From positions 6,634,001-6,698,000 of the forward strand of contig BSYQ01000004.1 in the NCBI GenBank assembly GCA_030272585.1: a stretch of 64,000 bases of DNA. The letters run 5' to 3'. This stretch comes from Bryopsis sp. KO-2023 (Eukaryota; Chlorophyta; Ulvophyceae; Bryopsidales; Bryopsidaceae). A program made the translations under genes and the position numbers. Below the pieces are notes generated by a model. It worked only from the letters and a program-made list of their open reading frames with translations, had not been told where the DNA came from and searched no databases. Shown here in pieces: positions 31,661 through 44,800 of the stretch (position 1 is the first letter of the stretch; every line of letters begins with the position of its first letter).

Positions 31661-34397
31661 ATGTGCGAGCGCGGGCTGGGGTGGGGATCATTGCCAGCGG
31701 AAGCTCTGTTCGGCGTCTACAGCGCGCTCGACTTCTCGAACGTGTGCGCATGCGCCGTGGTTTGCAAGCACTGGAGATGTGTGTCCGATGCCCCTCTGTT
31801 GTGGGGCCAGTTTCTGCGCGACGTCTCCAAAATCCCCGAAACAGAGCTACCTTCGGTGGACGCGAAAGCTAGCTTGGTGCGCCTGGTGACGTCGCGACTG
31901 TACACATGGGGCGGAAAAGTCCTCGACTTCCCCGGCACCACCACGCGCAATCGACTGACCTCGCCCACGCTGGTTCCGGCGACGATTCTCGGCCCACAGA
32001 TCGACGCGCACGAGATTGACGACTTTCCCACAGGGTTGCTCGCGTCGGAGCTTTCACAGCGCCACGTTGACGTCCGCAAAGTGGTCGCTGGGGAGAATTT
32101 CGGCGTGCTGTTGTCGTGGGGTGGCAAAGTTACAGACACGAGGTCGTACGATAGGGACCTGGGGGACCGCGTGGTCGTTTCTCGCGCGCATTTGTTTCCG
32201 CGGTGGTGGAGTCCACCAGGCGAAAGGGTGTTGAGCATTGCTGCGGGGGGAGGGGGCGGTAAGTGGGCCCTGTGACGTGCAGTGGTTGCCAGAATCAGCA
32301 AAATTTGAAAAGAAAAATAGCACGACGAAAAGTATAGTAGGTCCAGAGATCTATTTTTGGAACTTGGCAGGGCCACTTTTTTTTTCTGGATGTGACGTTT
32401 TTTTGGCGTCGCTCGAGACAGACGTGCATTTTGCCCACCTAGAAAATCCACAGTCTGAACATGTGCTTCAGCAAATGATATGGAGCTTCGCTGATCCAAA
32501 AAAAAGCCAGGGCTGTATTTCTTTTTTTGACTGCAATCATGCAAGGACATGCCCCTCAGAAGAATATCTGTTACACCTTAATAGCATGCATCTTTGTTGA
32601 CTGTGGAAGAAAACAGCAAAACTGATTATATCCGCAGGCAGCAGTCATGGAGGCCATGTCCTGGCTGTCACATCGTCCGGCGAAGTTTGGAGTTGGGGGA
32701 GCAATTCCCACGGCCAGCTGGGACTGGGCACCATCGATAAATCCGTACAGGATCCCAGCAGAGCTTTCGAGTTAGGTTGCGGACGGAAACTTGTGGGGGC
32801 TGCCTGTGGGAAAACCCATTCTGTGGTGTGGAGTGCTGATGGGCAGTTGTACGCTTGCGGCGACAATTCAAAGGGAGCCTGTGGAATGGAGGCAGAGCAA
32901 GAATTGGTGCGTTTTTCTGGCCCCCATGTGTAGTTTTTTGGAGCAATGTTTTCAAGAGGCTCTGCAAGATGTATTGATGAAATGAGGTGAATCCATTTTC
33001 TCCACGTTTTAGGCGTTGACTTGTTCCTGATTGCGTTTCTCCCAAGGTGCCTGTTTTCTTGGAGGTGGACTTGCCTGCTGCAAAAGTGATCGATGCTGCC
33101 TGTGGAGATGCAATCACAATCGTCTGCAGCGAAGAGGGTGGTGTGTGGGTGGCAGGGGACAATCCCCGCAGTCAGTGTGGCCCTCGAGCAACTCATGTCG
33201 ACGAATGTTTCGAGTTCGTGTGGATCGACCCTGACACAGCCTGGAATTCAACCAACAAGACGAAAGTCAAGGATTCTCCACAACAGCTGAAAACTGCAAA
33301 GGTATACTACCTGGCTAAGGGTTTTTGTTTGTATTCCCCCGATGCGATAGGCTCTGACCTGGCATGTCTTGCAATATTTTTGGTTGGTAGGTTATACTAC
33401 TAGTGGGTTAATTCTACGGGTCAGGGGTTTGAATATAGCAAAGGGCAGAGCGTGTGGTATGGAATTCAAGGGTTGGTTCAGTCAGGGTGATGAAAGGGCT
33501 GAAATCGAAGTCTAGAATACAAACAACACCCGTTCAATGCTTATGTGTGCTGCCTGTCATCATCATTCCAACATGAACCTTGAGTTCACGTTTTTTCCAT
33601 TCATTCTGATCAAGTTTTTCCTTACACCCCTCATTCAATGACCTGCTGGTTGCTGTGTAAACGCCACAGGTTGTCCAGGTAGCTGCTGCCAGTGCGACCC
33701 TATATGCGCTGACGGATTCGGGGGAGGTCTACGCTTGGGGAAGAGGTTCTTTAGGTGAACTTGGCACTGGAGGGGCGTCCAAATTTCAACCCATCCCTGC
33801 CAAACTCCCTTGGGCTGCTAGGATCAACACGATTTGTGGATCGGCCGGAGGCCGGTTTGCAGCTGCTGTGGATGCCCATGGCCGGCTGTACACATGGGGA
33901 GAGGGTGAGAAAGAGGCAAAAAACACAATGAACACAGTGAACAAGCAGGTTCGATGAATGCGGGAAAGAGTTCCTTTTTCTTGAGTTTGATTGCAAGTAT
34001 TTTAATGGTTCTTTCGGTCAAAAATTTTCCAGGAAGTTTGGCGGATCATCGACAAGAGTTGTTATTTCGATGGATACTTTTGCAAAAGACACTGCAAGAT
34101 ATGAACATTTGTATTTGCAATCCAGGTAAATTCGGCCAGCTGGGCCATGGTGACACGAACAAGAGGACCACCGGCCGGGCTGTCAAATCGCTTTATAGAG
34201 CTGATGTGACCAGCATCGCATGTGGGTCTGACTTTATGATGGGTATAACCTCCTGGAAATCGGGGTCGAAACACAAGAACCCTAAATCTGGGGATTCTGT
34301 GCTGACCCCAAGCAATTCTGAGATTCGAGCGTTCACCCCTTCCAGGTCCATGGAGGAAGAAATCCTGGTGGGCTTTCAACAAACAGAAATCATATGA
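31661..34397 (+). CDS. F-box protein with RCC1 repeats
   Basis: Five exons (31661-32258, 32638-32906, 33047-33301, 33670-33904, 34126-34397) join in phase to 542 residues. An F-box-like motif lies near the N-terminus (LPAEALFGVYSALDF, then VCKHWRCVSDAPLLWGQF). At least four RCC1-type blades follow: TSSGEVWSWGSNSHGQLGLG, SADGQLYACGDNSKGACG, TDSGEVYAWGRGSLGELGTG and AHGRLYTWGEGKFGQLGHGD. It is a probable SCF substrate adaptor whose propeller binds the target (family knowledge). The C-terminal ~60 residues are Ser/Lys-rich. The ATG at 31661 is preceded by an A-rich leader. Confidence 0.85.
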
Positions 34398-34721
34398 TCT
34401 CTTTGATTGAAAAAATTGCAGTTTTTTGAACAAATGTGGAATTTGAAAGACAAAAATCTGGGTTTTCGGTGATTCTTTTTCCAGACACCCTTGAATTTTC
34501 ATGCCCTAAAAGTGTGGCCTTTTTTTTCCCCTGTTGCCTGGTAGTTTGTTTTTTCTTCTTTCTCGTTGTTTACATATTTGCATCTGAAAGAACCAAAAAA
34601 AACTTGCATGTAGGCTTCTTCATACGACGGAAGTTTCAAATACATAGAAATCAAACCGATCTTATCATCCTCGCCCATGTCGTTTTCCCCCGGCTTTTCT
34701 CCGGGCCATTTATCCAGACGC

Positions 34722-35658
34722 ATGAGGAAACCTCGGCGAAATCAGCTGCCGCTGGGGTTGGAATTCGGGGCTGCTTCCATCGAAGGGTGAGTAAAAAACG
34801 AAATATCGACAAGATCGACAGGTTTCATTTCAATTGCTGGGAAAGTGCGCAGACATACACACAGAAAGGAAAAACTTAAATTGGCGCCAAAAACAAGAAT
34901 CTGCTGTGAAATCCCATATGCAAATGGGCATTTCTGGAGGAAATAAGTTTTTCGTTTGGGTTTTTTATTTTGCAGGGAGGCTTCTGATATAGAGCTTGGA
35001 TGTTCGCCTGGATCATTTCCATCTCGAAATCCCCCCAGACAAGGAAGCCGTAGATCAAGGAATGATTTTCCCAGCTCTCCAGAAAACCAACCAATAAATT
35101 CGAACGTCCCTGCCGGAGCAATCCCCATTCCAGCGTCTAGCAATCGTTTGTCATTGGAGCAACGCTGTCTGCAAATTTCGGCAAGCAAGAAAAAGAGCAA
35201 ATCAGAAAAGAGATTTCACGCCATGCTGAGAAGACAGGTCAAGGTAAAACCGTCTAGCACTCAGTTGTGATAATTTTAATGGTGGTGGTTTTTTGGGGGG
35301 GGTGCAGAACTGCTGGAAATTTGAAATCGAAGATGCAACATGCCTTTTATTAAGAAAAACCCAATAACGTTGACAGGCACTCGCGAACGATCCAAGCGCC
35401 AGGGAAATGTTTTTCCCGGCCGATTTGAGTTCAGTGGATCGATACAAGGTCCATGAAGCTGCTGAAAGACTTGGCCTTTTGCATGAAAGTGTCGGGGAAG
35501 ACCCAAATCGACAAATCAGGATCTGGAAGCCCTTGATGCGAAAAGCACCCAGGGGTGCCCCCATGTCTGACATACATATAGGTACTCTGGATTCACTCAA
35601 AATTCACGAAGCGGAGGAACAAGACGCTGGTGTATTCGAAACAGCGATGGAGCTTTGA
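34722..35658 (+). CDS. R3H-domain protein
   Basis: Three exons (34722-34786, 34976-35237, 35377-35658) join in phase to 202 residues. The basic N-terminus MRKPRRNQLPLGLEFGAAS is followed by a Ser/Pro/Arg-rich linker and a Lys-rich stretch (SASKKKSKSEKR). Then comes an R3H domain (SSVDRYKVHEAAERLGLLHES, Arg and His spaced by three) with a trailing QIRIWKPLM strand. R3H domains bind single-stranded nucleic acid. It starts ~320 bp after the F-box gene. I considered a fusion, but the exon frames only join from this ATG. Confidence 0.78.
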
Positions 35659-38227
35659 GGGGAAAGGGGAGGAAATGTGGGAAAATGGGCAGTCGTCTCA
35701 GCAGACTTTATTTCGCCGAAAGCATCAAGCTTTTAACATCTTTGGTTGGAAAAACAAAAGAAAGATAGAAGGTCAGGATGAGGTGTACCATATTTTGGTG
35801 ATCCTTTTTGTGTTTTTGAAATTCAAGCCCAAAGTGTAACTTCTGTTGATTGGGAAATGCGGAGTAAGTGTAGGATATATAGATCGGGGGGGCACCCAAG
35901 TTGGCAGTTTGTGTGGGGAAATGGTTTTTGATTGCAGGACTGTGTAGGATTTCTAGGGCCTGTTCGTGGTTTCATTGGGAGGGGAACAAAAAATGGAAGC
36001 TGCATCCAGTCAAGCTGTTGTGTATATTACGGTTCACATCCCTCTGAAATCAGGGTTTCTTCCGGGAAATGTGGAATGCTCTTGTAGGATATTGCAAAAG
36101 AAAGAATTTCTTTACCTTGTATCCTTATTTTTTTTTTATTTTTTTATTTTTTTTTTTTCAGAGGGGGGGGGGGTGGGAAGGGATGTAAGCAAACCAATGA
36201 CGATGTAATTTATCAGTTGCAATTCAAGGCGGAACTCCAATGATCTTCTCTAAACTTGGGAAAATAAACTTGGGAAGTGGGTTTATCCCTGGTTTATGCC
36301 CAGTTAATACCTGCACACGTATCATACCACTGTACTTGAAAGCAGGTGTCCACCAGGTGTCACCCAGGTGTTACTAATTTCCAGTAGTGCAAGAAGGGAA
36401 AGAATGAGTTGCAAGACGAAAGCTCCTCTTGAAATAAACAATGCCCTCCAAACAAAATTTTCGGAAGATACAACCCTTCGATGATAAATGCAAGGTTGAA
36501 TCAGTCAAATTTTGGTTGTGGATAGTTTGAACTCAGGTTGGAGCTTGAGCAACATCAGTTGATGGTTGTGGGAAAGGACGACTAGTGATGGCCATATCCA
36601 TGCAACTGGACCCCATGAGAAGGGCATTGACCAGGTTCTGTCCCTGGACCTTATGTAATCCGAGGAGGAGAAATATAGAAAATATACAGTGGGAGTGATT
36701 GGGATGTGGGCTGTTTTTAGTTGAAGGAAAAAAAAGTTATAGATAAAAAAACTGAAAAAAGAAAAAAAAAACAGTTTGAACGGAATGTTGATGTCAATTT
36801 CATTCTTGATTGATACTTGCAATATTGTGATTGAAACACACCCAGTTTACACAACAGTGCACCCATCTGTTGCTGCAATGTGAACTTCAGTTCGATAATA
36901 AAGCAAGCTGCGACCTCATGAAGAGTTTCATAAAGTGACTTAATTTTTGAAGAAGAAAAAAAGATTCTTCTACAAAAAAGGGGTTTCCGTGGATGAAAGC
37001 ATTGCTTCATGCTCACAACAAGCAATGAGCAAAAGGCAATCTTGGGAAACAAACATAGATTTTTATTATTGATTCTTGTTTTAAAGAGCTAACGTACTAT
37101 CTTCAGGAGGATTTCTGAAGGCAATTGGTGTCCAAGATGTCTGAACGAAATCGCTTAGGAGAAAGATAAGAAAACGTGGGGTTATTTTGCTTTTTGCATA
37201 TGATTTGAGTTTGTATGAAGTTGACCTTGAGGCTCAGAAATTAATACTTGCAACTGTTACCAACTTGAACAAAAGAACCTCCAAGGCAAAACAGCCCAGT
37301 TCATGAATGTTGTTTCACAACATAGTGTCTGTGCGCGGCGCTTGGAAGTGGCTTCTTCGAAAACTTTGCTGTGCATCAATCTCTGGCTGAATTTACCTTT
37401 GCTCCTGATGCAGGATTTTGGAAATAAAACATGGGTTGAAAACTTTTGTGAAACCAATGCAACGGACATTGTATGTTACAGGTGCTTTTTTGGATGCATA
37501 ATGCTTGCCTGGGCTGCATCCTTTTTTACCTTCCTGGATTTAGTCAAATGCAAGCATCAAGTAACAAAAAACGCCTGTCCATTGGTGACCCAGAATCACA
37601 GAAGAGGAACTGATTGCTCTGAAATTGAAGTTTGAGGAACAAATCAAACCTCACTCACTTGCAAAGTTAAGACTATTTTATAAACACAATATTGCTGGAT
37701 TCGAATTCTGTCCTTCCATTTCTGCCAACCCTGGTAGTGCCTTTCCCTTCAGAGGAATGACCATGGCCTCACAATCATACTGAATTTTTTGAAACTTATT
37801 GTGTTATGAACTTGATTTTTGGAAGGAATGACTGTTTGGCAGATGGGGATGTCATAAAACGAGTGTGTGAAGAGATACCTTCTACTTCAGGAATGCATCA
37901 CAAAAAAAAGGGCATTAGTTTGAAACTGGGCATTTTGAGGGGAGGGTTCTTGCAACCGGGGACTCCTGTTCGAACAGAAGAAAACAGAAAAAATGCTAGA
38001 CTGTTGAATTGTATTGGAATCTGTTGGGAAAGAGAAAACCAAAAAACACACCAGGGCATTCACTACTAACGAAAGAATGGAGAAATGCTCATTTGGTGGA
38101 CTGTTGTTACAAAGGCATTGTCAGCCGATCTTGCCAAAGTGCTACTATCCATAAATACCTTGAAAACTGCATCCGTTCTATTAACCATACATCAATCACC
38201 ACATTCTTGCATTTGGGGGGACCCTCA
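35659..38227. other. Intergenic, 2.6 kb without a recognised gene
   Basis: Homopolymer and T-rich stretches, including a G run at about 36161-36170. The open frame at 37303-37635 (with a hydrophobic CFFGCIMLAWAASFFTFLDL) has possible splice sites at both sides, but no partner exons that make a protein I recognise. Confidence 0.4.
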
Positions 38228-39673
38228 CTACAGGTCAGACAGCGCCTTGTCCATTACTTCGACAACGAAACGGGCATCATCCTCAGAAAAACACATCGGC
38301 GGTTTTATTCTGAACACATTTCCCTCGCCACCTCCTTTCCCAACCAGCAACCCCATGTCTTTCATGCTCTCAAAAACCTCGGCCACCTCCTCCTTGGCTG
38401 GCTCCTTGGTAGTCCGATCTTTCACCAATTCCACCCCCAGCATCAAACCGCACCCTCGCACATCCCCGATAATATCATGCTTGTCTTTCAACGTTTCCAG
38501 CCCGGACTTCAGCATTTTCCCCACCCTGCGTGAGTTTTCCTGCAGCCCCTCTTCTTCGATCACTTTCAAAACTGCTCTGCCTCCAGCAGACACCACCGGA
38601 TTCCCCCCGAACGTGTTGAAATACAGTTTGTTCGCAAGGCGTTCCGCTATCTCCCTGGTGGTTGCAACTGCAGCCAGAGGCAAACCGTTACCGATCCCTT
38701 TGGCCATCGTGACAATATCAGGCACCACCCCATCCATTTCAAACCCCCAGAAATGCTCCCCAGTCCGACCAAACCCGCATTGCACCTCATCCGCAACACA
38801 CACCCCACCCGCCTCTCTGACGGCTTTGTAGGCTTCTTTGAGAAATCCAGGCAACATGGTCACACATCCTCCTGCTCCTTGAATCGGCTCAGACATGAAC
38901 CCTGCCACTTTGCCTCCTTGACACATTTTGATCACTCCTTCGATTCCATGGATATATTTTTCGAGCTCCGCGCCAAATTCTCCCCTGTAGCAGGAGGGGT
39001 GTTCGGCATGATGCACTCCATGAGCGTCGAGAACCGCCTGTTTCCATCCAGGAATTCCTCCCAGCGTCATCGGCACATTCGTCCAGCCATGATAAGAATT
39101 CGACAAAGACACCAAATCCATGTTCCCCGAGTGGAGTCTAGCCAACAAGGCCGCCAACTCGCTCGCTTCCGACCCCGAGTTACAGAAAAACACGACGTCC
39201 AGACCATCCGGCAGTTTCTCCGACAGCTCCTTCGCGTAGAGGCTGGTTTCGGGGTGCAAGTATATCGTGGATGCGTGCTGCAGGGTTCGAGCCTGAGTTT
39301 CGATTGCTTGGACCACCCTCGGGTGGCAGTGCCCAACGGACACCGTGACTATCCCTCCGATCGCATCCACGAACCTCCGTCCTCGTTCGTCGAACAAGTA
39401 CTGCATCTTGCCTTCCACGATCATAATGGGCTCCTTGTAGAAGTGAAATATCCCGCTGCTGAAGTGTGCACGCCTCATTTCCAGGGTGTCTTTCGCGCTC
39501 GGGCCGGTGTAAGGCGGAGGGAGGTAGTCGAATGGGGGCATCGCGGGGAAGGACGTCGCGTCAGATTTCTTTTCGGAAGGCAGCGACGACAACCCGCGCG
39601 AGCCCAGCGCCGTTGGAGCCGAGCATTGTCGAATCAATATGTCTTTGATCCGAGCCCACTTCCTCAACATCAT
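38228..39673 (-). CDS. AGXT2: Alanine-glyoxylate aminotransferase 2 type (class III PLP aminotransferase)
   Basis: One uninterrupted frame of 481 residues. A short mitochondrial-type presequence (MMLRKWARIKDILIRQC) precedes the class III fold: AHFSSGIFHFYKEPIMIVEG, GHCHPRVVQAI, FCNSGSEASELAALLAR, SNSYHGWT, EPIQGAGGC, the DEVQCGFGRTG motif with the PLP-interacting Asp, MAKGIGNGLPL with the Schiff-base Lys, and NTFGGNPV. It should transfer the amino group of alanine to glyoxylate in mitochondria (photorespiratory or amino acid metabolism). It is intronless while its neighbours have 2-15 exons. The start could be the first or second Met. Confidence 0.93.
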   Translation of the reverse strand: MMLRKWARIKDILIRQCSAPTALGSRGLSSLPSEKKSDATSFPAMPPFDYLPPPYTGPSAKDTLEMRRAHFSSGIFHFYKEPIMIVEGKMQYLFDERGRRFVDAIGGIVTVSVGHCHPRVVQAIETQARTLQHASTIYLHPETSLYAKELSEKLPDGLDVVFFCNSGSEASELAALLARLHSGNMDLVSLSNSYHGWTNVPMTLGGIPGWKQAVLDAHGVHHAEHPSCYRGEFGAELEKYIHGIEGVIKMCQGGKVAGFMSEPIQGAGGCVTMLPGFLKEAYKAVREAGGVCVADEVQCGFGRTGEHFWGFEMDGVVPDIVTMAKGIGNGLPLAAVATTREIAERLANKLYFNTFGGNPVVSAGGRAVLKVIEEEGLQENSRRVGKMLKSGLETLKDKHDIIGDVRGCGLMLGVELVKDRTTKEPAKEEVAEVFESMKDMGLLVGKGGGEGNVFRIKPPMCFSEDDARFVVEVMDKALSDL

Positions 39674-40811
39674 GGCCTCAGGCTTTTCCTTTTTACCAGA
39701 ACCGCGCCAGCTTCAGAAAAACGTCTTTGTGGGTGGAGCATCAGTGTCCCTCTCATTGCAAATCAATCGATTCTACGGGTGTGCTGGCAAAGTGTGATGT
39801 ACAGACGCCTTCAGAGAGAAAGAAAAAAAGAAAAAATCCGGAGGGATTCTCAAGGGAGGTGAAAACACTGTGAGTTCGAATTTTCCGAAGCCAACATCTC
39901 AACGTTTTGGCTGAAATGAAGGCTCCCTTATCAAGCCATCATGTCGGACATGCATCTAAATGAGTGCCACCCAGGAAAGCAGGTCATGCATTCTCCTTCG
40001 AAGTGAGCAGCAGCTGTGATTTTGTCCGAAACACTGGTGGGGACAAACAAAAAGATTCTTCGCACACACAAGGAAGGATATTTGAAGTGCAGCGGTGGGG
40101 CCGGTTTTTTCCACAATGATTAAAAAGAAAGGGAAAAATTGATTTCTCAGATTCCATCAGCCAATCTTCTCAAAATTCATGTTTCAACAAGTCCTTGCAC
40201 TGGTTTACCCAACACATCGAAACGATTCTCAACCCACCCCTCCTGTCCAAAAGCTAGAAAAAAAAAATCAATTCCACAAAAACAACATTTTCGCCATCAT
40301 CAATCAACGAAAGCTTCAAAATGGAAAAAAAAGCCTCTCAGCTTTTCCCACAGAAACCCATTTCCAGAAAAATCCTTCCGATGGAGAACGATTTTGCACA
40401 GCAAACACATCTTCTAAAATCCTGAACTCACATCATGCATCCGAGTGTTTTTTTTTCTTTCCTTTTTTAAAATACATTTTGAATGACCACGCCCACAAGT
40501 CCTGCTAAAGAAAATCTGAAAACGAAAGCCCCTAGTTAAGCTAATTCTGGAGGGAAAACACCAAAAGTGTGTTTTCATCGATCACAAAATTGGATCCGAA
40601 AAGGGCTTCTGTAACTGAAGCTATCCCTGCCCATATTCTGCAACTATAATTCAAGACTCCTTTTCTTTCTTTTTTTTTCCTCAGTTGCATAACAACAACA
40701 ATACATTTCCAGTGCTTTCCCGTTTTCTGTCTTCTTCCAGATTTCAACCGGACGTCAAACAACGTTTCGCTGGAAACCCTCCCTCCAGGTTTCTGAACTC
40801 GAAAGCGAACA
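39674..40811. other. Intergenic, no gene recognised
   Basis: Promoter side of the aminotransferase and 3' flank of the CX9C gene. A/T-rich tracts, with no coherent coding signal. Confidence 0.4.
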
Positions 40812-41141
40812 TCAATTGCCCGATTTGAAAGGATACACACCGTATCCTTTTAGACATCGACGCATATGATCGACGTACACGTCACATTCAGCCCCCGTTC
40901 TCGTCGCCGGGTCGTCCATCCCCATCCTTCTTAAACAATTCGCGTGATTTCTCGCCTCTTGAGGGCATATCACTTCCGCGTTGCAACTGACCAAGCTCGT
41001 TTCCAAATATTGGCATGGAACAGTTTCGCCGGAATTCGCTTTCACACACACTTCGTAGGCTTTTTGGAATCCAGCACAGCGACGCTTCACCCTGTCCCCT
41101 TGCTCGTCAGAGACTCTCCGTCGATTGAACAGCGCCAGCAT
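40812..41141 (-). CDS. Small quadruple-CX9C (CHCH-type) protein
   Basis: 109 residues with no intron. Four CX9C motifs: CAGFQKAYEVC, CQYLETSLVSC, CPQEARNHANC and CDVYVDHMRRC, predicting two helical hairpins with four disulphides. Such proteins are oxidised by the Mia40/Erv1 relay in the mitochondrial intermembrane space, and include complex I subunits and cytochrome oxidase assembly factors. NDUFA8 also has four CX9C motifs, but the surrounding residues do not convince me. The N-terminus is basic (MLALFNRRRVSDEQGDRVKRR). It is head-to-head with the DEG gene 730 bp away, which is also organellar. Confidence 0.75.
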   Translation of the reverse strand: MLALFNRRRVSDEQGDRVKRRCAGFQKAYEVCVKANSGETVPCQYLETSLVSCNAEVICPQEARNHANCLRRMGMDDPATRTGAECDVYVDHMRRCLKGYGVYPFKSGN

Positions 41142-41872
41142 CGAAATGGGCCAATTCTGGAAGCGAGTTCAATGAGTGTGACGTGTTGGGATGGGTCCAC
41201 CGGACGAGCGAACTGAAATCAATTGCTCCACAGGTTTTATAAAAGACCGCCTGCCTTCCGTGCAAGAAAATCCACTGGAGAGAAGAAGGGCCAGTGTTTC
41301 TCGCGCCCACAGGAAAACGCTGTGGATACGAACAGAAACTGCTTTGCTTTCCACGTAGGCTTTCCAATTACGTCACAAAAAATGGAGTGATGACTAGGAT
41401 ACGTGTATGTTACGTGATGGGGCTGTGGGGGAAAAAAGTTTGGCAAAACATAAGAAGAAAAAAGGCTTCTCTGTCCAGCGTGTCGAGTTGCTGGCCAAAC
41501 GACGGAAACCTGCGCCAGGGACTTCTCGAATATTTCTAATGCGGAGGAGAAAATTCGTGCCCTCTGGCACTCGCAGCGAAACTCGGTGAGTCGCCCAAAG
41601 GTTGAGAAAACAGAACTGGGCTGGTGTGGACATCGGTTTATGATCTTTGTTCCGCCTAATGTGAAGAAGTGTAATGATTCGTTACCACTTTTCTCAGTTT
41701 CGGTTAAGAACAAACCTGCTTATCGGCTGGTGTCACTGGAGTGACGTCGTTGGGATGCTCTGTGACGTTTCTGGGAACTGCAGGATTTGTATTGCTATTT
41801 TCGGGGCTAGTTTGAGTTTTGGGTCCCTTTTCTTAAAATTAGTAAGCTACTGTGAATACAATTTGTCTTGCA

Positions 41873-44800
41873 ATGGCAGCTTTTTCTTATTTATTGGTGT
41901 TCGGTGGACAGGAGCTAGCAACACAGATATTAAATTATGTTTCGGCGCCAACTCTTCGATCAATTTCGCCGAGGGCGGTCAATGCACTCCAACTCATCCA
42001 AATTTCAGCAAGAAGCCCTCCAAAAGCTGAAAGAAAATGGAATGTCGCAAATTCACCACCACTACTGGACAAACCAGGTGTTGTTTTTACGCCCAAGTGG
42101 AAAAAAAAAATGATGAGAAGAAAAAAAATTCAAAAAAAATAAGGAGAAATGATCCAGTGGTTTTGTTTCTTTCCCATCAAATTACAAGGCGTTGTGTGCT
42201 GTATTTTTTTCTTCATTAAAATCTGTACATTTTAAAGGAAAAAACTGTAGACCAATATGCCTCGATTTCCTGAGAAAAGGTGTTCAAGAAAAAAAAAAGG
42301 AAAAATATATAGATGTTCTTATTTTGCCAATATTGGCGATCGTGGAGAGTGTAAAACGGTTTTTGTAATTATTTTAGGAATGAAGTCTATGTTTTTTTGT
42401 ATTCTTTTAATTTAGAACACGAGTCAGGAACGCTGGTTTCCCCTCATTGTAATGTCGCTCATCAGTGGCTTCACGGCAGCTGGCTTCACACTGTTTGGGT
42501 GAGTGCACCAACTTTTTTTAATTATTTTTTCTGACTTCATGGGGGAGAACAAAAACAACAATCGGCATGTCGGCTGTTGAATCCTTCCTGTTACACTTTA
42601 CGGATGCACAGTTTTAAAATTTTCTCGTCCCCACACCACACCACACACACATGTTTTAGTGGATTTTGCCTTTTTTCCTCTGCGAAGTTGGTTTTCGACC
42701 TATTGTTTGCTTTTTTTGATCCTCCTCCAGAGTTTATCAATATCCTCGCTTCTTCCAACTGTCAAACCGTCTTGATGGTCTGGAGGAGACCAAGTGGAAA
42801 AGAGCGTGGTATCCTGCAGCGGGTTTAGGGGCTCTAGGGCTAGCAGCTGCAGGTGGGATTTTGCTGTCATGTTTTTTGCCGTTTCTGCCAACAGTTGTAT
42901 TTTGTTTTTCCAATTTTGAGACTGGGGGGAGTATGCCACTGGAGAATTTTTTATGTTTCTATTTTTTGTTTATTAATGAATTAATTTTAATTTTTTTTTT
43001 TGGGGGGGGGGAGATTTGTGATGGCAAGTATCAGAGGTTGGACGAACGCAATATGTTTTTTCAATTTTTTTGGAAATCGAGGTGAACAGAAATTCTGAAG
43101 AGAAAAAGGAAACCGCATGGAGTTCTGTATCTTTTAGTAGTGTCGTTTGTTCTTGCATTGCGAATGCTCATGATGTACTATGCCTTTTGTTTAAATTGTT
43201 TTTTTTAACCTGCTCTTTTATCTTCTGCTTGACAGGGGTTTACTCAGAAAACTCAGAAAATGACGGAGGGGTCGACAGAGCATCAACACCTCCGAGTCCT
43301 CCTGGTGAGTTCGAGTATTTGGTTAGCATGTTACCAAGCATTTGGCAGGAAATGAAAATCTGAGCAGTAATAAAAGAAAAAATTGGCTTTTCCTTGGGGA
43401 CATCGTTCTTGAAATTTTTTTGAGTGTGAATGTGGGTGGCCTTTTTCTTCTTATTTTCAGGTGGACCTGGTCTGACTCAGCATTTTATTGCTGATGCTGC
43501 ATGTCGAGCAGCACCAGCTGTAGTGAACATCACTGTTCACCAGAGCAGACCTGAAATGCCAGAGTTTTTTGGGAAAAGAGACAAGTGCGTGAAACCCCAA
43601 CAGCAGACAAAACTCAAACCCCTTATGTTTGAAAAATATATGTATCCCCCAAAAAAAAACATTGGCAAATGAATTACAGGATTAGGTGTTGATATTTCTT
43701 TATCGTGAGGCGAACCCAGCAACCTCATTGAATTTTTCCAGAGCAGAATCTCAATACCAGAAAAAAAAACTCCACGACTTTTACATGAATTCGTTTCCAA
43801 TGTGGTTTCCGTGTTCCTTTTTGTCTGCTTCTGAAAAAAAACACCCTGAGATTTCTGTTCTTTGAATTTGCAGCTCGAGTGGGTCGGGTTTTATATTCGG
43901 GGAGGAGGGTTTGATTCTGACCAATTATCACGTGGTGTCGGCTGCCCTGTCCCAGCCGCAACGGGGAAACAATCAAGCCAGTGTGCTGGTTTCCCTGCAA
44001 GATGGCAGGGTATTCGAAGCTGAACTAGTGAATTTCGACAAGTAAGACCTCTTTGTTGATTGGAAAAAGCCCTGTTATTCTAAATTTCAGTTTATTCCCC
44101 AAACATTACTATTATTATTATTATTATTAGTGTTACTGGTGGCAATAAGATTAGGGGGCCTATTTTTTTTTTTTGGAAAGTCCAAAAAGCAACAAATTCC
44201 TTAAAACTGTAAAAGGATTGTGAGATCTTCACAGGCATTTTTTTTTTTTTAAATCCAGTTATCTCCTTTTTGATTTCTTTTCATCCATTGTAAAACACCA
44301 GACAGAAGTTTCAAAATAAAAACAAACGAATTAATCTGACTTTCTATTTCAGATTTTCTTTCTGTTTTTTTAAGTTTCTTTCTGGATTTTTTATATTCTG
44401 GTAGGCCATCGGACCTGGCTTTGGTCCAAATTCACAGCGACGACTCACTGCCGACAGTGAAACTTGGGCACTCTGGCAGCTTGAGGGTGGGCGAGTGGGT
44501 TTTAGCATTGGGAAGCCCGCTGCACTTGAGAAACAGCGTAACAGCAGGGATCATCAGTTGTGTCGATCGGAAAGCCAAAGAGCTAGGATTGGCTGGCACC
44601 CATGGTATCGACTACATACAAACCGATGCTGCCATTAATCAGGTAATATATATATCACTTTATTTTGTTGCGATTCTGAGTTTTTATCAGGGGAAAAGAA
44701 ACCCTGGCTGAAGTTTCTCTAGCAGAACACGGTCTATCTTGTGGATGTCTATCGAGGAAAATTTTTCTTTCAAGTTGGTTTTCATCCTGAGGCAAGCTCC

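Noticed and set aside
31717..32550. 277-codon minus-strand open frame
   Set aside because: Antisense to the F-box/RCC1 first exon; no motifs.
34126..35658. F-box/RCC1/R3H fusion protein
   Set aside because: Exon phases do not join the RCC1 gene to the R3H exons, and the R3H exons join perfectly from their own ATG at 34722.
38753..39862. 369-codon plus-strand open frame
   Set aside because: Antisense shadow of the AGXT2 coding sequence, which has all family motifs.
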